From the NCBI GenBank assembly GCA_964388245.1, contig CAYLZH010000214.1, positions 1-8,953 on the forward strand: a stretch of DNA of 8,953 bases, in the 5' to 3' direction. Under the pieces are notes generated by a model that searched no databases, was not told the DNA's origin, and saw only the letters and a list, made by a program, of their open reading frames with translations. The DNA is from JAIOYV01 sp964388245 (GTDB lineage Bacteria > Bacteroidota > Bacteroidia > Bacteroidales > M50B96). Positions 4,895 to 8,953 of this stretch are shown piece after piece. Each line of letters opens with the position of its first letter. The stretch's first letter is position 1. The translations under genes and the position numbers were made by a program.

Positions 4895-7381
4895 ATGAAA
4901 AAAATCTTTATCCTTATCCTGTGTATATCAGTGTCATATATCGGGTATAGCCAAACAAAATCACCAATGTTATCTGAAATGATTTTTAGTAACGAGCATG
5001 TATTTGCGAGTCAAAAATCAACCAGTGCAGTTAATGTATTGGCATGGTCGAATGATTTTTCGACATCATCCGACTGGGTAATTAGTAATGTACCGGGTAA
5101 TGGCGAAGATTGGATAATAACTACGAACGGTCCGGCCGGATTGTATTCAAGTGCAATAGGAGCAATTAACTCAACTACCGCTTCCAATGGTTTTGGGTTA
5201 TACGATTCCGACTATATAGGCTCAACAGGAGGAACACAGGATGCCAGTATTGCCACGGCTTCATCCATTGATCTCTCTGCATATTCAAGTTTGGAACTGA
5301 GTTTTCAGCAGTTGTTTCGTCGCTACCAAAGTGAAAATTGCTATGTAAGTATTAGCACGAACGGAACAACCTGGACCGATATAGAAGTTAATGCATCAGT
5401 AGCCTATGGTGCAACTGTTAGCAACACGGTAACCATTGATATTTCAGCACTTGCAGATAATGAGTCAACTGTTTGGGTACGGTTTCACTATATGGGATCA
5501 TGGGATTATGCCTGGATGGTCGATGATGTTGAAATAAATGGGGTAATGGCCAATCCTGCTGAAATTATTCTTGTTAATCCTGATGAAGCTGATCAGGGTG
5601 AGACATTAAGTGTTTCAATTAGTGGGCAATACACACATTTCACCCAGGGGAGCGAGACTGTTTGGTTTGAGCAAGCCAGTCAGACTATTATGACAGGTAA
5701 TAATATAATTGTACAAAATCAGACCCAACTCAGTTTCGACCTTATAGTTCCACTAAGTGCACCTGTTGGCCTGTACGATGTAAAAGTTGAGAATCCTACC
5801 GATGGTGTTATTACCAAATACAACGGATTTGAAGTATTTCAGTTTGCTAATCCACCTTCTTGGACTTATACCAATACCGGAATAAATCATACTATATTAG
5901 TACCTGAATTTGCAACCATTACGATCGATGGAATTCCAGTTGAGGCCGGCGATTACATAGGAGCATTCTTCGATAATAGCGGAACCTATCAATGTGGTGG
6001 GTATATGTTATATACAGGCGCTACCAATTTTCTAACCGCATGGGGCGATGATGCAGGAACGCCATCTAAAGACGGATTTGACTCAGGTGAGACATTTGTG
6101 TTTAAAATCTGGGATGCATCAGAAGGATTGGAATTTGAAGCAACTGCAGTTTTCGAAACGGTTGGTTTTCCGAATACCAGCAGTTTTGCTGTAAACGGAA
6201 TGAGTGGGATCTCATCAATAACTGCTTACAGCCAGTCAACACAAACACTCACGTTAGCTCAGGGTTGGGGAATATTTTCTACTTATATCGATCCTGTAGA
6301 TCCTGCTGTTGCCACAGTATTTACACCTGTTTATAACGATCTGGTTATCATTAAAGATGGTGATGGATTGGTTTACTGGCCACCTTTCGTCGATATGATT
6401 GGGAACCTCACAATAGGCGAGGGTTACCAGGTAAATATGGCAGCAAACCAAACGCTTGACATTATAGGAACAGCCGTTGCTCCTGAACTTACACCAATCA
6501 GTATACCTCTGGGCTGGAGCATTTTTGGTTATTTACGTCAAACATCGGCCGATGTTGTTGCCCTGCTAAGTAGTGTCGTGAATGATATTGTTATTGTAAA
6601 AGATGCCTGGGGCGCAGTTTATTGGCCTTATTGGGGTGTTAATGGTATTGGCAATTTCGATCCCGGACAAGGATATCAGATCAGGACGAACAATGCAATT
6701 ACACTTACCTATCCTGCTAACACGCCTAATCAAAAAAATATACGGTTTTATTCAGAGTATAAACCAATATATTTTGAAGAAATAAAATCTACCGGGAATA
6801 ACATGAGTCTTGCAATTCCTCAGTCGGCATGGCCTTCGACTCCTAATATTGGCGATGAGATCGGTATATTCGGCCAGGATGGGAAGTTAGTTGGCTCTTG
6901 TGCATATAGCGGAAAAAATATAGCCCTGCCTGTTTGGGGTGACGATATCTATACATTCCACACCAGGGAGGGTATGATTGAGCACGAATCGTTTGAGATT
7001 GTTCTTTACCAGCATGCATGCAACACTACAACAAGGTATGAGGTAACATCCTGGATCGAAGGTGATAACAGGTATAAAACCGATGGCCTGAGTGTGGTTG
7101 GTAAATTGGAAGTAAAACTGGAAAACCGGCTTATGCAGAACATTCCAAATCCTTGTAGGGAAAGTACATCAATAGGATTTACCCTGGCTGATGATTCAAA
7201 TATCAGGATTCAAATCTTCAATGGTTTGGGTGAATTAGTCGGGGAACCTGTGTCGGGCCGGTATCCGGCAGGGAAACATCAGACTACATTAAATACATCC
7301 GGATATGCAACCGGAAATTACTTTTACACTTTATCATTTGGAAGTGACAGTTATACCAGGAACTTCAGGGTAGTAAAATAG
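4895..7381 (+). CDS. Secreted multidomain protein with type A T9SS C-terminal sorting domain
   Basis: This 828-residue protein begins with a signal peptide (MKKIFILILCISVSYIGYSQ, probable cleavage after Q20). Residues about 51-215 resemble a MAM-like or concanavalin-like jelly-roll, starting at WSNDFSTSSDW and ending at WMVDDVEING. Residues about 218-318 look like an IPT/TIG-type immunoglobulin fold (NPDEADQGETLSVSISG). A domain at 323-450 (GDYIGAFFD, AWGDD) recurs in variant form at 626-738 (GDEIGIFGQDG, VWGDD). Between them lie two tandem repeats of about 80 residues: 452-531 (QGWGIFSTY, VIIKDGDGLVYWP, GEGYQV) and 532-611 (LGWSIFGY, VIVKDAWGAVYWP, GQGYQI). Residues about 742-828 are a type A sorting domain (MQNIPNPCRESTSIGF, IRIQIFNGLGELV, GNYFYTL, final NFRVVK), which directs export by type IX secretion and usually surface anchoring. 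No catalytic site was recognised, so a structural, adhesive or glycan-binding role is an inference. A strong terminator follows. Confidence 0.88.
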   Translation: MKKIFILILCISVSYIGYSQTKSPMLSEMIFSNEHVFASQKSTSAVNVLAWSNDFSTSSDWVISNVPGNGEDWIITTNGPAGLYSSAIGAINSTTASNGFGLYDSDYIGSTGGTQDASIATASSIDLSAYSSLELSFQQLFRRYQSENCYVSISTNGTTWTDIEVNASVAYGATVSNTVTIDISALADNESTVWVRFHYMGSWDYAWMVDDVEINGVMANPAEIILVNPDEADQGETLSVSISGQYTHFTQGSETVWFEQASQTIMTGNNIIVQNQTQLSFDLIVPLSAPVGLYDVKVENPTDGVITKYNGFEVFQFANPPSWTYTNTGINHTILVPEFATITIDGIPVEAGDYIGAFFDNSGTYQCGGYMLYTGATNFLTAWGDDAGTPSKDGFDSGETFVFKIWDASEGLEFEATAVFETVGFPNTSSFAVNGMSGISSITAYSQSTQTLTLAQGWGIFSTYIDPVDPAVATVFTPVYNDLVIIKDGDGLVYWPPFVDMIGNLTIGEGYQVNMAANQTLDIIGTAVAPELTPISIPLGWSIFGYLRQTSADVVALLSSVVNDIVIVKDAWGAVYWPYWGVNGIGNFDPGQGYQIRTNNAITLTYPANTPNQKNIRFYSEYKPIYFEEIKSTGNNMSLAIPQSAWPSTPNIGDEIGIFGQDGKLVGSCAYSGKNIALPVWGDDIYTFHTREGMIEHESFEIVLYQHACNTTTRYEVTSWIEGDNRYKTDGLSVVGKLEVKLENRLMQNIPNPCRESTSIGFTLADDSNIRIQIFNGLGELVGEPVSGRYPAGKHQTTLNTSGYATGNYFYTLSFGSDSYTRNFRVVK

Positions 7382-7401
7382 AAACACATCTCTATAAATT
7401 T

Positions 7402-7427
7402 AAAAGGCCGGTTTTCCGGCTTTTTTT
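7402..7427 (+). terminator. Intrinsic terminator after the T9SS cargo gene
   Basis: AAAAGGCCGG (7402-7411) pairs with CCGGCTTTTT (7416-7425), including one G-U pair, around a TTTT loop, and the T run continues to 7427. It lies 20 bases after the TAG stop and separates the cargo gene from mscS. Confidence 0.92.
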
Positions 7428-7469
7428 ATGACCTCATCCTGAAAAGTTTTTTCCTGAACTTATAATTAT

Positions 7470-7477
7470 TAATTTTG
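7470..7477 (+). promoter_or_regulatory. Candidate -7 promoter element TAATTTTG of mscS
   Basis: This exact TAnnTTTG match lies between the terminator and mscS, 57 bases before its ATG; a start near 7484 would give a leader of about 50 bases. The -33 region is T-rich but has no TTG. Confidence 0.55.
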
Positions 7478-7534
7478 TTTAGGATTGATTATGAAGAATA
7501 TTAGTCACTTAATTAATAACTAACATTAGAACAT

Positions 7535-8353
7535 ATGGAAGAATCTGGAAATTATTTGGGTAAACTAATGGATTCGTTGGTTTTTTATGCACCGAAACTT
7601 GTCCTGGCCATTGTGGTTCTTGTGGTTGGTTTGTGGGTTATCAAATCAATTGCAAAACTATCGTATAAAATGATGAAAAAACGGGAAATAGATGAAGCAC
7701 TTTCATCATTTCTTAAAAGTTTTATCAGTGTTTTACTTAAGGTTTTACTTATAATTTCTGTAATTGAAATTGTTGGGGTTGAAACATTATCATTTGTAGC
7801 AATATTAGCTGCAGCAGGATTTGCTATTGGGCTTGCCCTTTCGGGTACTTTACAGAATTTTGCCGGTGGGGTAATGATAATGATCTTTAAGCCATTTAAA
7901 GTAGGCGATGTAATTACAGCTCAAGGTTATACAGGATCGGTTAAGGAAATTCAGATATTTAATACCATCCTTAAAACTCCGGATAACAAAACAATTATCC
8001 AACCTAATGGGAGTCTTGCTACAGGATCGATGGTGAATTTCTCGACTGAAGCAACACGCAGGGTCGATTTTACCTTCGGTATTGGTTATTCAGATGATAT
8101 AGATAAAGCCAAAACTGTACTTCGCGGGCTTATCGAAACAGACACGCGAATTTTAAAAGATCCTGAACCCTTTATTGCAGTGGGCGAACTGGCCGATTCA
8201 TCTGTAAATTTTACTGTTCGTGTATGGGCTAATGCTGCTGACTACTGGGGCATATTTTTCGATATGACCGAAGCAGTTAAGAAAGCATTTGATAAAGAAG
8301 GCTTATCAATCCCCTTCCCTCAAACAGATGTTCATTTGCATAAATCAGAATAA
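7535..8353 (+). CDS. mscS: Small-conductance mechanosensitive channel, MscS family
   Basis: This 272-residue protein is close to the length of Escherichia coli MscS (286) and has the same plan. There are three membrane helices (about 17-38, 60-82 and 84-118). The third, pore-lining one carries the glycine/alanine packing pattern AILAAAGFAIGLALSG (89-104), followed by LQNFAGGVMIMIFKPFKVGD. The beta domain includes GSVKEIQIFNTILKTPDNK and the signature IIQPNGSL (154-161), and the alpha/beta domain ends with FPQTDVHLH (261-269). MscS forms a heptameric inner-membrane channel that opens under membrane tension and releases solutes during hypo-osmotic shock. All parts of the core channel are present, with no extra sensor domain, so this is a canonical minimal MscS. 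The gene has its own promoter element behind a terminator. The next gene begins 38 bases after its stop and may share the transcript. Confidence 0.96.
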   Translation: MEESGNYLGKLMDSLVFYAPKLVLAIVVLVVGLWVIKSIAKLSYKMMKKREIDEALSSFLKSFISVLLKVLLIISVIEIVGVETLSFVAILAAAGFAIGLALSGTLQNFAGGVMIMIFKPFKVGDVITAQGYTGSVKEIQIFNTILKTPDNKTIIQPNGSLATGSMVNFSTEATRRVDFTFGIGYSDDIDKAKTVLRGLIETDTRILKDPEPFIAVGELADSSVNFTVRVWANAADYWGIFFDMTEAVKKAFDKEGLSIPFPQTDVHLHKSE

Positions 8354-8391
8354 CACCAAACATTGTTAACTATTTTGAATAAATAATCGAT

Positions 8392-8953
8392 ATGAAAAAA
8401 AGTTTATTGTTACTTGTCTTTTCCTTTGTTGCCGTAAGTTTATTAGCTCAGGAAGAGGTAGAAAAGAATTGGAAAACAGGAGGTATGGGCTCCTTGTCAT
8501 TTTCTCAGGTGTCGTTAAAAAATTGGGCTGCCGGGGGTGAAAATTCAATCTCAGGAAATTTATTATTTAATGCATTTGCCAATTATAAAAAAGACCGGTC
8601 GACCTGGGATAATTCATTTGATTTCGGCTTTGGATCGATGAAACAAGGCGATCAGGATTGGCGAAAGACAGATGATAAAATTGAGATAGCCTCGAAGTAC
8701 GGACAATTTGCGTTTGAACACTGGTATTATAGTGCATTGGTAAATTTTAAAACCCAATTAACAACCGGGTATAAATATTCCGATGATCCTGATGTAATGG
8801 ATGAAGAAATATCACAGTTTTTAGCACCTGCTTATCTGAATGTTGCATTGGGTATGGACTACAAACCCAACGATAGTGTCTCAATGTTAATCTCCGCTGT
8901 AAGTGGAAAGTTGACAACTGTTAATGATGATTCCCTTTCGAAGGCCGGTGCTT
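8392..8953 (+). CDS. DUF3078-like exported protein (5' part, runs off the window)
   Basis: An open frame starts at ATG 8392 and continues without a stop for 187 codons to the window end. Residues 1-20 (MKKSLLLLVFSFVAVSLLAQ) are a signal peptide, with cleavage expected after Q20. The mature N-terminus (WKTGGMGSLSFSQVSLKNW, then AAGGENSISGNLLFNAFANY, then DNSFDFGFGSMK and the polar segment QDWRKTDDKIEI) is the pattern of the DUF3078 family of Bacteroidota, which is thought to form outer-membrane-type beta-barrels of unknown function. Alternating aromatic and polar residues in the later part (FEHWYYSALVNFKTQL) agree with membrane beta-strands. A near-consensus promoter element CTATTTTG is at 8370-8377, but it is close to the start codon, so co-transcription with mscS is at least as likely. 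The length cannot be judged because the gene is cut by the window. Confidence 0.85.
   Translation, partial: MKKSLLLLVFSFVAVSLLAQEEVEKNWKTGGMGSLSFSQVSLKNWAAGGENSISGNLLFNAFANYKKDRSTWDNSFDFGFGSMKQGDQDWRKTDDKIEIASKYGQFAFEHWYYSALVNFKTQLTTGYKYSDDPDVMDEEISQFLAPAYLNVALGMDYKPNDSVSMLISAVSGKLTTVNDDSLSKAGA

Noticed and set aside
6603..6785. Plus-strand 60-codon frame inside the T9SS cargo gene
   Set aside because: It is an alternative frame over the second B repeat. The main frame is continuous and domain-rich, so this is a shadow.
8370..8377. CTATTTTG as promoter of the DUF3078-like gene
   Set aside because: It misses the first consensus base and would leave a leader of only about eight bases, so I mention it in the gene entry but do not call it as a promoter.
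8366..8548. Minus-strand open frame of 60 codons
   Set aside because: It is the antisense of the DUF3078-like gene, which has a clear signal peptide and an uninterrupted frame to the window end.

Overview
The window looks like chromosomal DNA from a Bacteroidota bacterium, plausibly a marine or sediment Bacteroidales/Marinilabiliales-type lineage (the lineage is an inference). The base composition is AT-rich, and start codons sit in A/T-rich leaders without clear Shine-Dalgarno sequences. TAnnTTTG promoter elements, a type A type IX secretion (T9SS) sorting domain, a DUF3078-type protein and a CarboxypepD_reg-like domain are all typical of this phylum. All genes read on the + strand.

Region 1 (1-2127): the tail of an upstream reading frame, then a TPR protein (57-857), followed after one base by an exported protein with a CarboxypepD_reg-like domain and a probable beta-propeller (859-2127). 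The TPR gene may be the C-terminal remainder of a larger, frameshifted gene.

Region 2 (2128-2639): a 512-base gap and the most unusual part of the window. It holds two successive 207-bp units, each beginning with ATGAAA, and a third ATGAAA exactly 207 bp further on is the start of the next gene. The last 125 bp of the register (2314-2438 versus 2521-2645) are nearly identical with 3 mismatches. They carry a TTCGNCGAA palindrome, a TAATTTTG promoter element and a leader that runs into the start codon. The first parts of the units have diverged strongly.

Region 3 (2640-7381): a 700-residue polytopic membrane protein of the O-antigen ligase/polymerase (Wzy_C) family with a C-terminal TPR domain, then an 828-residue secreted multidomain protein with a type A T9SS sorting domain, closed by a strong intrinsic terminator (7402-7427). 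Ligase-family enzymes attach glycans to lipid A or protein, and in species such as Porphyromonas type A cargo is anchored to A-LPS. The two genes could therefore be functionally related, but here only adjacency shows this.

Region 4 (7382-8953): a canonical small mechanosensitive channel (mscS) behind its own promoter, then the 5' part of a DUF3078-like exported protein that runs off the window end. Both suggest envelope functions. No RNA genes, CRISPR arrays, insertion sequences or phage genes were seen.
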